This document shows, one piece after another, positions 1-11,660 of a stretch of DNA of 64,000 nucleotides (the stretch's first letter is position 1; every line of letters begins with the position of its first letter). Position numbers and translations under genes: made by a program. The DNA lies in contig CM065307.1 of assembly GCA_033032175.1 (NCBI GenBank), positions 5,518,001 to 5,582,000 on the forward strand, read 5' to 3'. The DNA is from Saturnia japonica (taxonomy: Eukaryota; Arthropoda; Insecta; Lepidoptera; Saturniidae). Under the pieces are notes generated by a model, which was not told where the DNA came from, made no database searches, and was given only the letters and a program-made list of their open reading frames with translations.

Positions 1-63
1 AGTATAGACTACAAGTAAATTGACGAGTAACAACGATAATCATGAACATTATTGTGTACTAAT

Positions 64-240
64 ATGAACGTCCATGACTTTCATGGCCTGACATGGCCGG
101 TAATTTCAACTGATGAAACCGGAACAACACAATCACCGTACGATTATTTTCCCATAATTTCAGCATTATTAGAAATTGTCCTTCACCAACCTAATTTACG
201 CAGTACCGTTACACTTAAAAGACTAATAGAATCTTTTCTG
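64..240 (+). pseudogene. possible GH18 chitinase-like coding fragment
   Basis: This is an open reading segment with coding-like composition near the left edge. It reads NV..DFHG..W followed after about eight residues by TG and SPYDYF. That spacing recalls the region of GH18 chitinases that carries NVMTYD.HG, W and TGH.SPLY, followed by a helix before the Kl..G.P.YGR strand. The catalytic DG.D.DWE motif is not present in the window and would lie upstream. Three residues of the usual NVMTYD motif seem to be missing, so this may be a decayed copy or a chance match. No acceptor or donor could be assigned firmly. It lies about 400 bases upstream of the candidate exon at 658 on the same strand, but I cannot show that they belong together. 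Confidence 0.2.
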
Positions 241-657
241 AAAACTTTTATTTTAAAACAATTATACATATTTTGTTTTATTATATTGACTTAAAAAACG
301 TTGGCAAAGAAAGAAAGCTTTAAAAGTATATGAACGTATCTGGCTCCGTAGAAAAGTGATTTTACCTTTTCCAGTGGTTAATAACTCGATCATAGCGCCA
401 TCTATCGCGTTTAGGGATAGCATAAAGCCTTTTCCATGAAAAAAACAGATCTACCAACTTTATGGTGATTTGCCAAACAGTTTTGGAGACTACCAATCTC
501 AAATTTTAAATCAATATCCATTTATATAGATATACGTTCATACAAAAATTGTAAATATGTATATAAAAGAATACTTGCAGCATTTACAAAAAAAAAAAAT
601 TTAATAAGCTAACAAATATAAGAGTTTACGGTTATTGGTGTATTATTCTCTTTACAG

Positions 658-767
658 CCCCATTACCTTACGAGAAACTTTTACAATATGAGGCGGATGT
701 ACAAACCGGTACAATAAAAAATGGTGGACACTTACATACGTGTTTCAGATTAAAGAATGTAATGTGA
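658..767 (+). CDS. candidate terminal coding exon, family unknown
   Basis: A strong acceptor (pyrimidine-rich tract, TTTACAG ending at 657) opens a reading frame of 35 codons that begins PLPYEKLLQY and ends in TGA at 765-767. Two bases precede the first full codon. An AATAAA hexamer lies 114 bases after the stop at 881-886, which suits a 3'-terminal exon. The middle part (acidic YE...V, then GGH and a C) faintly recalls the segment before the catalytic core of beta-1,4-galactosyltransferase-like enzymes. In that case the exon would end at the GTAATG donor at 759 rather than at the stop, but no catalytic exons of that family were seen downstream. I do not assign a function. Upstream exons are not identified with confidence. 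Confidence 0.35.
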
Positions 768-880
768 TATTATCAAACCATGGGTGAAGGTTTTATTGTC
801 TGAATCATAGTCATGTTGCCTGGTATATCTAAGAAAGGTTCTCTTACCTCTAATGTATTTTTCCTATATAAATTTAACAA

Positions 881-886
881 AATAAA
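881..886 (+). terminator. poly(A) signal AATAAA
   Basis: This AATAAA hexamer follows the stop of the candidate exon 658-767 by 114 bases. It is supporting evidence for that exon only; the motif is common by chance in DNA this AT-rich. Confidence 0.35.
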
Positions 887-896
887 TTAAAGATGA

Positions 897-1105
897 ACCT
901 TTTTTTCTCGATCTGACTATACTGTGAGTCTTAAGGGCCCTGGAGCCTCACGACGGCTTTTACAGCATTACCGCGCTTGGGGACGAGCGCTAAAGGCACT
1001 CCGCTGAGAAAGCGTGGCAACATGATCAAGGGTGCTAAAGTGGCCGAACCGCAGCTTCGGCTGTTGCCGAATTTGCCAGGCTATCGAAGGATGGCATCGG
1101 AATGA
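897..1105 (-). mobile_element. poly(A)-tailed retroposon tail, family R
   Basis: This is a minus-strand copy of a GC-rich retroposon tail. Read on the minus strand it contains GCGGTTCGGCCACTTTAGCA, a GCGCTCG segment, GTAAAAGCCG, a run resembling TCCAGGGCCCTTA and then an A-rich tail (T-run at 899-906 on the plus strand). It matches copies at 26039-26597, 31189-31265, 32590-32722 and 51380-51846. The variable 5' ends fit target-primed reverse transcription, so these are either 5'-truncated LINE tails or a SINE. AAATTAAA occurs on both flanks and could be a target duplication. Confidence 0.65.
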
Positions 1106-2120
1106 AAAATTAAACCTTTGAAATTGGAACGAAAGTGACAAACACACATATATCGACGGACATGAATTAATGCTGTTACTTCTTCATCTTATTTAATGGG
1201 AAAATTTGTGTTAAATTATGCCAATGTCACGTAAATTTAATAAAAAAAATTATCTTCAGAGATTAACCAACGTTTTAATAGGATGGTGGGGCTCTCTTGT
1301 TAAAAATGTCCCGAGAGTTTTTGTTGCAACTAATTCATAATTCTAGCTATCATTTTTAATTCACTTCACTTGTGCATAATAATCAAACTATATCACATAA
1401 AATGCCACTAATATTACATAATATGTATAGGGTTAACATAAGTCTATACAATAAAAACCACAACATGACAGCAGTTAAAGATCCCGCTAAAAACTCAAAA
1501 CATTTGACCTCAAAATGTTAACTTTATAGGAGAAAGAAAAACAAATGATTGTTGGTAGAAAATATATACGAGAGCTGGTAAATATATCTATTATTTTAAA
1601 ATGCTAAAGTTTTTATGTTCATGGAGATAATCTCTTAAGCTATTCGGCCAAATTCTAAAAATAGATCAATGATAAGAATTTACATTACCTGTTATTATAT
1701 TGTAATTAACCCGAAAGAAATCTTGAGCAATTGCTAGTAACGAATAGCTTTCGAAATATTTAGAGTTTTGATACAAGCGATATGGCAGGTTAAGAGAAGT
1801 TCAATTTTAAATTTCACTACTTTAAAAGTAAAATAATACAAAAAATTGAGATTAAGAATATTGACTGTTAACCGTCGATATGTAATGCACACACATACAT
1901 ATGTATGTATGGAAAAAAATGCTTACTTACTTAAATGCCTTTTTGTTACGGACGGATAATAAAATGTTATGTGAAACTTTCAATACTTTTTATCAAAATG
2001 AATTAAATAAATAATACACGAATAATAATGCAATAATTTCTTAACAATGAAATGTATTTTTATTTAGTACTGTCACATAATAATAACAAGGCTATTAATT
2101 AAAAAAAAAACGAAACTTAC
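1106..2120. other. AT-rich intergenic DNA, nothing recognised
   Basis: No open frame with splice sites, RNA gene or recognised repeat was seen here. Confidence 0.4.
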
Positions 2121-2177
2121 CAAGGCAATACTGCCGAAAGGTTGAACTCCGTCCAATCAATAAGGGGCACAGTATCA
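2121..2177 (-). CDS. candidate small internal exon
   Basis: On the minus strand an AG precedes a 57-base open segment that reads about SDTVPLIDWTEFNLSAVLPW and ends at a very good donor, CTTG then GTAAGTTT at 2120. The segment is less AT-rich than its surroundings and has mixed amino acids, as expected of coding sequence. The acceptor side lacks a good pyrimidine tract, and an in-frame stop lies just upstream. A non-coding 5' exon using the same donor is equally possible. No family is recognised and no partner exon was found. Confidence 0.25.
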
Positions 2178-2939
2178 CTTCACTATAATTGTTATCTACA
2201 CCAGTTTTTGTTTTCGAATAATCGAATAGACACGACCTATTAACGATGCACTTTGTAATTAAATCTTTTTACATTTTATGTTCAAAGTCACCGTTGTATC
2301 CTTCACTATCTGCAACAACAACAAAAAAAAAATCAGTCATTACCATATATCATAAAACAGAATAGTAAAAACTATTTTTATGATACAAGAAAAATAAATG
2401 TCGCGATAAAATACTAGAAAATGCTAGATTTCATTTTAAAATAAATTATGCATATAAAAATAGAATAGAATATAAATTGTAAAACTGATCTTTAATATTT
2501 TTGTTTAAAACTCTTGACTTGTTTTTTTTTACTTATACGCCGTGGTTTGTAACTTATCAGCGAATGAGCTACACTCCATATCTTACTTTGACTGTACGTA
2601 CGTGAGAATATCCTTTTTACACGATACAACATACAACATTACCTATTGTTCTCGTCACACATATTTAGTTGTCTGATTGAGTTGATACATGAGTTGTCGA
2701 TATGAATCAGAATAAATTAATTGACCATATTGAATTCTAATGTACTGGCTTACTTTAAAATCGTCGCAAAAAACGGCACGCTGAAGATAAGCAGCGCGCG
2801 GCGTGGCGAATGCTTCACGCGACAGGACATTTTAGAAATGGGATGTGGAGTATTGTTTTTTGTGCTTTTCAACTGTGTTCTAGTAACGACTATACGGTGT
2901 CGTTTCTACACATTCATCTCATCATCATCTACTTACACT
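2178..2939. other. AT-rich intergenic DNA with one GC-rich patch
   Basis: The stretch is mostly AT-rich. A short GC-rich patch around 2780-2830 sits in an open frame on the plus strand but matches nothing I recognise. Confidence 0.35.
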
Positions 2940-3185
2940 TAAACCTACTTAAGTAGGGTCGGCACAACATGATTTCTTATTCCACTCTACTCTTTCAAAT
3001 ATCATCTCAGTATTCACACCTTTAATACGCATATCATTCTTCACACAATCCATCCATACCTTCTTCGGTCTTCCTCTACTACTGTATCCATCCACCTTCA
3101 TACTTAATATTCTTTTAGTTATATAACTTTCATCCCTCCTCGTGTCATGCTCGTACCACGCTAGCCTATAACCCCTCAACTTCTG
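2940..3185 (-). pseudogene. RTE-like LINE, C-terminal end of ORF2
   Basis: The minus-strand frame reads about RLAWYEHDTRRDESYITKRI, then SRGRPKKVWMDCVKNDM, and ends near CCADPT. This is the characteristic C-terminal tail of endonuclease/reverse-transcriptase proteins of RTE-type non-LTR elements in insects (R..W..H..RRDE, then RGRPK..W.DCV..DM). Only the last 75 or so codons remain, and the reverse-transcriptase core is absent, as expected for a 5'-truncated insertion. A related fragment lies at 49825-49990 on the plus strand. Confidence 0.75.
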
Positions 3186-3299
3186 TGTCTGGTGCTATTG
3201 ACATTGCTATAGTGACATTCATTACATTCAATTATTTACAACGAGATTTTATTCTTCTTTGCATGATGAGAGTAAATTTTTATATTATGCGTGCATAGC

Positions 3300-3558
3300 A
3301 TAACATATGATCACGCATATATCCCCGAAGGGTCAGACAGAGGTGTACTAATGTACACTCACAGTTCGCTGGGTATATTTTTAGGTCACATATAATAGGG
3401 GGCGAGTCTATTGCCATTAATCTGGCACAAAGCCAAACTCCGAGCTGCTACTGAGAATTTCATAGAAAAACCCAATAAATCTTTGCACGACCTGAGAATT
3501 AAAGCTAGGACCTCGAGTATAGCAGTCACGCTTACGATCACTATGCTAATGAGGCAGT
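3300..3558 (-). mobile_element. tRNA-derived SINE, family A
   Basis: This is a minus-strand copy. The tRNA-like head (ACTGCCTCATTAGC...) lies at the right side near 3558 and the body contains the family core that reads TTAATGGCAATAGAC and GCCCCCTATTA on the minus strand. The tail lies near 3300. It matches the plus-strand copies at 29384-29652 and 52476-52870 and the minus-strand copy at 63206-63432. The B box in this copy is mutated, so it is probably inactive. Confidence 0.75.
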
Positions 3559-5064
3559 GTAACAAAAAGTCTACACAATACTTGCTAAAGATCTTATTTT
3601 ATTGCGGTGAATATAGTGATGTTCTTTTTATAAATTGTATGTATTGGTATTGATTAAAAATAAATTGCAAATGTTGAAATCAATTGTTGTTTTTTAATTC
3701 AAATACATTAATGCCATGTAAATTAAAAATCTTTTGGATCACTTGAAAGAAATATTAAAGTCTAACATAACCCGCACACGTTTTTTTGTTTGTAAATGTG
3801 TTATTAATTTGCAAATCATTTATCGAAGTTATAGTTACAGTTTTTTCCCTCTGATCTGGTTTTTTTAATATCTTCTATAATTTAATTGATATTTGCATGG
3901 TGGTCGCGATCCAGTTGCCCCCTTGATTATTTGATAATATACACCCAAATACCAGAACCCCAGAATTATAACTTTCGCACCCCGGCGCTGAATATTCTTA
4001 AGAGGGCCCTGCGCATAAGCATACCACTATAGCATTAAACCTGGTGCATGATGGCTGGCATCCAGTCGGACTCGAGAAATATAAGTATTTAAAATTTTGA
4101 GCTAATAATACATACATACAAGGGTATGTTATAAGGTATGAAATTTCATTTCCCTTTCATATAAATTTGTGACATGACCTTCCAATCGGACATGGTCGTG
4201 ATGAATCTGTTAATGCACCATCACGTTAGAGCGAGGTTTCTACCAATACCGTATTGGGCATCATCTCGACGACCTTCGGTTTTATTTTTCTGGACTGTTT
4301 GTTGAGTTGTTGTTAACCATTGTTGCTGGACCCTGAGGCTGGATTAAATTTAATGAAAATGTATGTATTCATACATAGTTGTCAAATGAAATAAACCTGA
4401 GTAATGTATGTATACATTCGTGCTTTATTGAAAAGGTTTGAAAGGACCCTTACAGACAGGTGGGAAAAGAAAGTTCGTTAAAAATAAAAACTTAATTTTA
4501 TTTAGACAACCTAAATATAAGGTTTGGGTGACGGCTATCTTACTGCCATTTGATTGTTATTATCATAACATTGGATATATTGAACTGTTTATTATGTTAT
4601 GAAACTTTAGATAACATCGTAATTAAACATGGAAGTGAAAAGTTTGTCCACAAAATCTAATTTTGTATCATAAAAACAAAAGCTATTGCTGAGAAAAGAT
4701 TTAATACAACCTATCAGATTATTAAAATAATGGATCTTCAAGTAATTATATAAATTTTTAATTTCTATTCATAATTAAAAGAATATTCATAACAGAAGTT
4801 CAATTACAGCACGCTCTAGTCATAAATCAATGAATAAAATTACATAGGTAATTTTAAATAAAACGCCATTTGTATGCTAGCTATATAAATTGTATTTGAA
4901 TGAGCAAACAAGAATTCATGTAAATCCTGGAAATTTTCTGATTAAGTAATTAACTTAGATGTAAAGATTTTAAAGTTGTGGTTTCATACTTAGAATCGTA
5001 AATTAATACAGCTACCTATTACTAGTATTCAACTGCCTCGAGAAAATCGATTATGTATTTTAGA
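3559..5064. other. intergenic DNA with unclassified GC-richer block
   Basis: Bases 3895-4075 and 4165-4330 are more GC-rich than their surroundings and look like old repeat fragments, but I cannot name the family. No supported gene was seen. Confidence 0.3.
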
Positions 5065-5101
5065 GGGAGAGAGAGCGAGGGAAAGAGAGAGAGAGAGAAG
5101 A
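5065..5101 (+). repeat. purine-rich GA microsatellite
   Basis: This is an interrupted (GA)n tract, visible as GAGAGAGAGCGAGGGAAAGA followed by more GA repeats. Confidence 0.8.
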
Positions 5102-5710
5102 AATAGTGTCCATTAATAGTCACTGTAATGCCAGTCAGGTGATAAACGTCCTTATGTTTAATTTCAAAGGCGATGTCATAGGAAAACTGGTTCGAAAACT
5201 ATTCTACAAGTTCACAGTAAGGCAAAAGTAATATAATCTTCTCGCAATATGCGGGCTGTCGTAATACTTCGATACCGATTTATTTATTCGTTTACATTAA
5301 CATATTATACACAAAACAAAATTGAGATGTGTGTATGTGTGTGGTATTGTGTTTAAAGATGTGTAGTTATACATATGAGTTAGTGTAACCCTTTGTATGT
5401 CTATGAGTTATGTAAGTGAAAGTATTTTCACGTTTACTAATCAAAAGAAAGAAGTTGTTCTGTGTCGTCATATGCAAGGTTCAGGAGCCACTTAACTGTA
5501 ATTTTTATATTTGCGTTTCAAAAGTCGATAAATATTGATCGCTTTATTAACTTTGTTTTAAACCGTAGGGCATAAATAATGATAATTGTAATTAGCCAAT
5601 TCTGCCAACAGATTGCTACAAGTATTTCCCTTTTGAAACGTAGTGTGAAATAAGGCCAAACAACTATTCAGTACCACCGAAATACGTATTATAAATATAC
5701 TTCTTGTGCA
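5102..5710. other. intergenic DNA, nothing recognised
   Basis: Only a short TG-rich run near 5327-5350 stands out. Confidence 0.35.
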
Positions 5711-5840
5711 TGCACGGTTTCAGTCCTGTATTGGAACCAACTATCTACAGCGTCCTACTGCAAACGGAGCCGTATAACCAATCGTTTTTCTCACTTACCA
5801 TACTTGCCTACAGTTTGTTCATAGCGTTCATGATCACTGC
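5711..5840 (+). CDS. possible MFS-like membrane protein exon
   Basis: A fair acceptor (GGTTTCAG) could open this segment near 5722, and the surrounding frame reads PTIYSVLLQTEPYNQSFFSL followed by a hydrophobic helix TILAYSLFIAFMITASLF. The pattern of a helix end, a short polar loop, SFF.L.I.AYSL and SLF resembles the TM1-TM2 region of MFSD8-like major facilitator proteins. The GQ..SP..G residues usual in that family are not conserved here. A possible donor GTCGTA follows AGG near 5840 but is weak. It could be a real divergent exon, a decayed copy, or a chance hydrophobic frame. Neighbouring exons were not found, and a GTAAGT donor also reads on the opposite strand within it. Confidence 0.25.
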
Positions 5841-5919
5841 TTCACTCTTTAGGGTCGTAGCGTGTACTTATATAGCCTATAACTTTCTAAAAAAAGGCAA
5901 TAAAATAATTCAAATATGA

Positions 5920-7678
5920 GTGGCAGTTCCAGAGGTTATTAGCACTTTCAAACAATCAAACACAAATTTCTTGAGCTTTATAATAGATATGTAATTTAGG
6001 TTAACATTGTATGTAATGAGGTATAATTAAAGAACACTCAATATTCGGGACGGCAATTAAGGTGCGCACACACCGACACCGCGGTAACGCACGACTGGCA
6101 CAAGCATATTGCCAATAAAAATGCATAGTAATCAGTTGCAATACCTTTGTGCCCGATGCATGAGTTTTATGAATAGCTGATGTGTCGGTATTACACATAT
6201 TGTGAAGATGTTTATCGTAAATACGATTTTTATTTACTTTATTAAAAGTAATTTATTACTAATAAATAAAAAGGATACTTGTATTTACAATTTATTATTG
6301 TAATAAAGTATTACATGAACGATTTATAGCATATTTAAATATAAGCAGCAATTTTTAAATTGTTTATATAATATTATAAAATTTTATTTGAGATCTTAAA
6401 TTGCTTTGTAAAAATATTGGAGACAAGAGAATATTTAACGATAAAACAGAGTAAATTGAATAAAGAATATGTAAGTGTTATCTTATTAATTATTTAACTT
6501 GTAGTTTTATTATTATTGTAAGTATAACGTATTCAGATTTTATTTTATCTACACTTGACATTTTAAAGAATAAGGTTGAATAGGGAAACTTTTAAACAAA
6601 ATTATCGCAAGTACATAAACTCAACACTATACTTTTACGGACCTGTGATCGATGGGATACTTTTGATTCTCAAAATTACTGATCTTCGACTTCGCTTCAA
6701 AGCATCATAATATTTGAAGTTGAGCTAGCAAGACTAAAGTGCTAAAATTAGCGACTGATATGTATAATATAAATGCAAGAGTTCCTTATCTCTCGACGGA
6801 CTGTGTTGTATTAACAATAAAGTAACAATTACAATAATGCATATATTACTTAAAGTCGACAAGTTAGTCGTGTTAATGTAATATTGTTCAGTGATATTCA
6901 CGTAACATCCCACGCATTCTTTTCACTCGACGGTTTTTTTTTTGTATATTTGAATCAACGTAATTTTATTATTTAATTGTATATAATAATAACACATTAT
7001 AATGTAAGGGTTTTTAGAATTCACTCATTTCATACGAATTAATAAAAGAAAAATAATATGTAATAAATCGAAAAAAAAAAACAAACAAATTGGTATTGTG
7101 ATCTTATTTACTTTCATTATATTGACAGCTATCTTGAAGTTTAAGGTTATAGGATTTAATAATAAGAAATCATTTTTGAATTTAAAAAAAATCATGTGAT
7201 TATTAAGTAGATAAACAAGGTCAAAGTACACTGTCGGTTACATCACAATACCAACCAAAACTCGCGCTCTCGTAGAATTCCAAATGTAAATGTCAGATCG
7301 AAATGTGGAGAATAGAGCGGGCGTCCTCGTCACGAATCGCTGACCTACTGGTTCACGACACCTGCGACTTATTACCGAAAAAAACGAGTTTACGTAATTA
7401 ATAGCAGCGCATACGTAACTATAGTGTGGACATTGCTTAGGAAATGTACGTGCAAACTTTACACATGCGTTATGATTTACTGATTTCACGTTTTCGTGTC
7501 ATATCTCTTTTTAAAATACCATGTTGTAATTTTATATTAGAGATTTATATTCGTCTCGATACTAGTGGCATGGCATATTATTAAAATGAGGATTAAAACT
7601 TCATGTTCTAAATGGAAATAGTAACAGAAAACAACCCACGAAGGTTCCTAATTATTTACAAGTAGTAGATATTTATAA
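5920..7678. other. AT-rich intergenic DNA
   Basis: No supported gene was seen. Two patches (6040-6190 and 7235-7420) are richer in CpG and may be remnants of unclassified repeats. Confidence 0.35.
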
Positions 7679-8031
7679 ATCTTTATATTAATAGATGAAG
7701 CAAAAACTTTGTACCCCTTTTTAAGCATATTGCGTGCATGGAAGACTGTGAGATTTGGCATGATAAAATTTATATGGAGAAGGAGTGCAGAAAGCTAAAA
7801 TTTATCTATAATAACTATTATTTATTAACCTTATTTATATAAATAAATTAATACTGCGAATTCTAATACGACCAGTCTCATTGAACTTCGACCCCCCAAA
7901 ATATTGACATTATCACTCAATGAAAAGTGACAGCAAGTGATATAAAATTAATTGTTTAGATTCATACTGCAAAATAGTCTATTATTTGAAAGTCGCTGGT
8001 CGAACTTCGTTCATTGGGCGACCGCTAGTAC
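7679..8031 (+). mobile_element. Helitron-like element, family D, copy 1
   Basis: The copy runs from TCTTTATATTAATAGATGAA to a short GC-rich stem followed by CTAGT. It shares its core (CCCCCCAAAATATTGACATT, then an AAAAGTGACAGCAAGTGAT block) with copies at 48041-48409 and 54191-54545. A TC start, a palindromic stem just before the end and a CTAG(T) terminus without inverted repeats are Helitron hallmarks. No Rep/helicase coding is present, so it is non-autonomous. Confidence 0.6.
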
Positions 8032-8254
8032 TTATAGTTATTTAACTTTGTTTATAGCTTTTTACCATAAACTGAATTTACGGTTAGGTAATTTTTGGTA
8101 CTTAGTATTTGAAGAAATATTGAATTTTAAAAATTAAATTATTCTATCAAGTTATTAGGCTCCATATATTTTGGTAACGAACGTACTCAACTGTGTGGAC
8201 TTAACAATTTTTTTATTATATCTTTTCATATAATACTTAGTTTCCTGTCAACTA

Positions 8255-8335
8255 TCTATTATCCAAACCCAGTGAAGCTGTAAAAGCCGTTCGAGGCTAC
8301 AGAGCCCTAATGGATAAAACCAGTAAGTTCGAAAA
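8255..8335 (+). mobile_element. family R retroposon fragment
   Basis: This short plus-strand copy contains GTGAAGCTGTAAAAGCCG and an AGAGCCCTAATGGATAAA segment followed by an A-rich end. It corresponds to the last 80 bases of the family seen at 26039-26597. Confidence 0.6.
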
Positions 8336-8860
8336 TAAAGAAGATATTTCTATGATATCAAACTAAGTATATAAGTTTTTTTGTATACTGCAAAGATACT
8401 TAACTTTTTATACAATCTAATTTAATTTGTTGACTAATTACTATTTGCTATTTTGATTCAACTGTACGACGCATTTGCACAATCTATCGTATTGCACTTT
8501 TAAGGCTGTTCGAGGCCGTTGGTTAGTTCCATATTTGAACATATTTAACTTTACCTCTGACTTTTGTTAATATTTTTCTGTGATAATTTTATTAGTCTAG
8601 TAAAGGAAATATTAATAAAAAACATTTTAAAAACAAGCTTTTATTTAACATTGCAATAATTATAAAAGATAGTAACGCGCAAGAAATGTATTTATTTTAA
8701 ATTATTGAAATACTGAATAAAAGCTTGTCCTAAACAACAACTATTCCGTATTCTTATCAGAAAACCCTTTCATTTGATACACATATCATGAGGGTGCATA
8801 AAAATACCTGGCATGCCATATTGGATTTAAAATGACGTCACTTACATTCCACATGTTTAT

Positions 8861-10062
8861 TAGCCCAGTCATATTAGGTAAAAAAAGGGGTCAACCTCGG
8901 AAAGAAAGATAATAAGCTGCAAATTGGTATGAACCTTTGTTTTGTCATTCTAAATGTTGTCTCAAAAGTCACAATCGTTATCGTGTCCGCGTCTCAAGAT
9001 ATTCAAGGTCAAAGGTCACAAAAATCGGTTTTTCGCGAATATCTGGCTTCCTATCGGTTAAATGAGATTTGCATTTATTATAAAAGTTGTAGGCTATAAA
9101 ATTCCCTACAACTTTTGTTTAAACTTTTTTTTCATACAACCAACCGTTTTGAAGGTAGAGCGCGAAGAGTGCACATCGTACAGTCATATACGGCCTAATG
9201 CAAGGTCAAGCGTGAGTTATGGTTATCAGTACGTTATAAAGTCAATTATTTACTTGGAAATTATAATTATTAAACAATGCCTATTATTTATGTACTAACT
9301 ATTAATTATTTATATTTAATTAAAGTAAGTAACTTGATTATTTATATATAATTATTCATATTTAACTATTTAAGTATAAAATATTATTAATTCTGGATTA
9401 TATATTTTAGTTTTATTTTAAGTTAAAATGATAGTAAGAGTATATATTTTACACATATTTTTATTTATTATTAAATACGGCATAATATACATTTGTCAAA
9501 ATGTGAGTTCAAATATCAAAAGTATCTTTGTTGATTTTAATTGTAATGAAGTTGGAAATGGAAGCTAATTATCTTCTTCTTCTTCGTCGTCTTCTTCTTC
9601 TTGTCGCTTGTCGTAAATATAAATAATTAATAGTTAGTACATAAATAATAGGCATTGTTTAATAATTATAATTTCCAAGTAAATAATTGACTTTATAACG
9701 TACTGATAACCATAACTCACGCTTGACCTTGCATTAGGCCGTATATGACTGTACGATGTGCACTCTTCGCGCTCTACCTTCAAAACGGTTGGTTGTATGA
9801 AAAAAAAGTTTAAACAAAAGTTGTAGGGAATTTTATAGCCTACAACTTTTATACTAAATGCAAATCTCATTTAACCGATAGGAAGCCAGATATTCGCGAA
9901 AAACCGATTTTTGTGACCTTTGACCTTGAATATCTTGAGACGCGGACACGATAACGATTGTGACTTTTGAGACAACATTTAGAATGACAAAACAAAGGTT
10001 CATACCAATTTGCAGCTTATTATCTTTCATTCCGAGGTGAAAGCCCTAATATGACTGGGCTA
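8861..10062. repeat. long near-perfect inverted repeat (fold-back element)
   Basis: The left arm, 8861-9318, is mirrored by a right arm, 9614-10062, around a spacer of 295 bases. The outer ends are TAGCCCAGTCATATTAGG and its reverse complement. Over the 237-base stretch where both arms carry the same open frame, the translations differ at a single residue, so the arms are almost identical. Each arm also holds an internal palindrome, AAAGTTGTAG with CTACAACTTT. The outermost parts diverge slightly (8879-8905 versus 10030-10046). A TA dinucleotide flanks both ends and may be a target duplication. The 78-codon frame in each arm resembles no protein known to me and is probably fortuitous. Confidence 0.9.
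9319..9613. other. spacer of the inverted repeat
   Basis: This AT-rich spacer includes a CTT/CTTCGT microsatellite at about 9574-9602. It would form the loop of a hairpin transcript from the whole element. Confidence 0.7.
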
Positions 10063-11439
10063 TATGCAAAATTTCAGCTCAATCGGTTAGGGTTAACTCT
10101 TTTAAAATTCAGTTGTAAGATTTGACCCATAGTAACAAAGCAAGTTAAATAAAATCTCTTAAAAAGTAAGCACCGGGTTGGCAACTACATTAACTTTGAG
10201 TAGTTAAACCTGCCAAAGATTTCGCTCCGGTCACGAGACCGCGAAGGCGTTGAAGGCAGACTACATTCGATCGACATTAAATAATCATTCCGTTAACTAG
10301 TGACTTGAGACAAAACGAACAAGTATGGGTTTGTTATGATGTCTTAGTTTTAATTTAAAATAAAGATGAATTTGATGAGTCTTGACCCAAAAATACTAAT
10401 ATAGATCAAAGGAAATGTATACAAATAGACAATAAGGCCAGCGCTTTTTTACAGGTCTGAGTGCTGGCCCATGCGAATAATATAAGCAGAAACTTTACGT
10501 AACAGAAATGAGGACGCTCAGATGAACCAGCGGAGTTAATCTTAAAGATTAAGTCAGGAATGAGCATATTCAGGGAATATTTAAAGTTACAAAAAGTCAT
10601 GACAAAATTGGTGAAAATTGTATGTGTTGGAATGTCATATCATGGACATAATAGATCCCAATAGAAATCGAGGTAGCCACCTGGTTGGGAACAGTTAGGA
10701 GAAAAATGACACAATTACGCCAAGAATGGCACACTGAGACTAGGAGGGTCGATCTCAAAAGATTTAGTAAACGAGGCACGGTAAAAAAAGAAGAAGACGA
10801 AATGCGGGCGATGTTTAATTCCATAAAAACCAAATCATTATTATAAGAACTAGGAGTCATAAAAAATTAAGAACATACCACATTATTCTTGAAAAAAAAA
10901 ATTGGTCCCTCGCTTTGAATGATGAAATAAGGATAAATGATAATTTTGTCTATTTTACATAGGTTATATAATCAGTCCGAACTGTAGTTGTTTCTTTTCC
11001 GTTTTATTCCGTTGTTCGGATTTAGCGTGATAGAAACACATTTTTGTTAATAATTATGCTTCAAATGCCGTGGCGACCGCGTTTCCTCTTAAAGACAAAG
11101 ACCTAAATTAATTGAGGAAGGTTGGAGGTTTTACACTGGGTAACATTAAAATAATAAATTTTATCGTTTATATATCCTTAAAGGAAAAATATTTCCTTAA
11201 ACTCGTTATCAAAATTTTAGATTTTAAAAAAAGGTCTTCGGGAATTTTGTCACTCACAATTTAATTAAAAGAAATAAATAAAATAAGTTTTTTTTGTGAT
11301 TTTGGTATACGATAATTATACTGGTAATACATAAATTGCATACTTTTGTTGTATATGTTAAGTAGTTTGTCTGTGTTAATAACTACAAACAATGATTTAT
11401 GTTGTTAACTAGAAATTCGAATAAATTAGGGTGAAAAGT
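10063..11439. other. intergenic DNA
   Basis: The first 70 bases (TGCAAAATTTCAGCTCAATC...) look like the tail of an unclassified element and may belong with the adjacent inverted repeat. The rest shows no supported feature. Confidence 0.35.
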
Positions 11440-11660
11440 AAGGTGGCCCGCCTAATGGTAAGTGATTAACGTAGCCTATGGAGATTAGTAATAGAAGAGG
11501 AATCACTAGCGCGTTACCGTCCTTGTTCCCTCTTTCCACAAGGAGCTCTGGAAACTTTACTCGCTGCAAGAATATAACACAAGGTTATTTGACTGCTATC
11601 TTCTATAGGGTGGATGTATTTCACCAGTCACGCTGCCCCAAATAGAGAGAAGTCTCCAAA
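11440..11660 (+). repeat. interspersed repeat, family C
   Basis: The copy contains CTAATGGTAAGTGATTAACG and the diagnostic AACACAAGGTTATTTGACTG with CTATCTTCTATAG. The same family recurs at 12066-12276 and 51125-51300 (minus) and at 14300-14495, 43370-43600 and 62868-63055 (plus). There are no coding frames or clear terminal repeats. The class is unknown; a SINE or LINE tail is most likely. Confidence 0.65.

Noticed and set aside
9062..9870. Two 78-codon frames of nearly the same sequence on opposite strands
   Set aside because: They are the two arms of the inverted repeat. The protein has no recognisable motif and the identity is explained by the DNA repeat.
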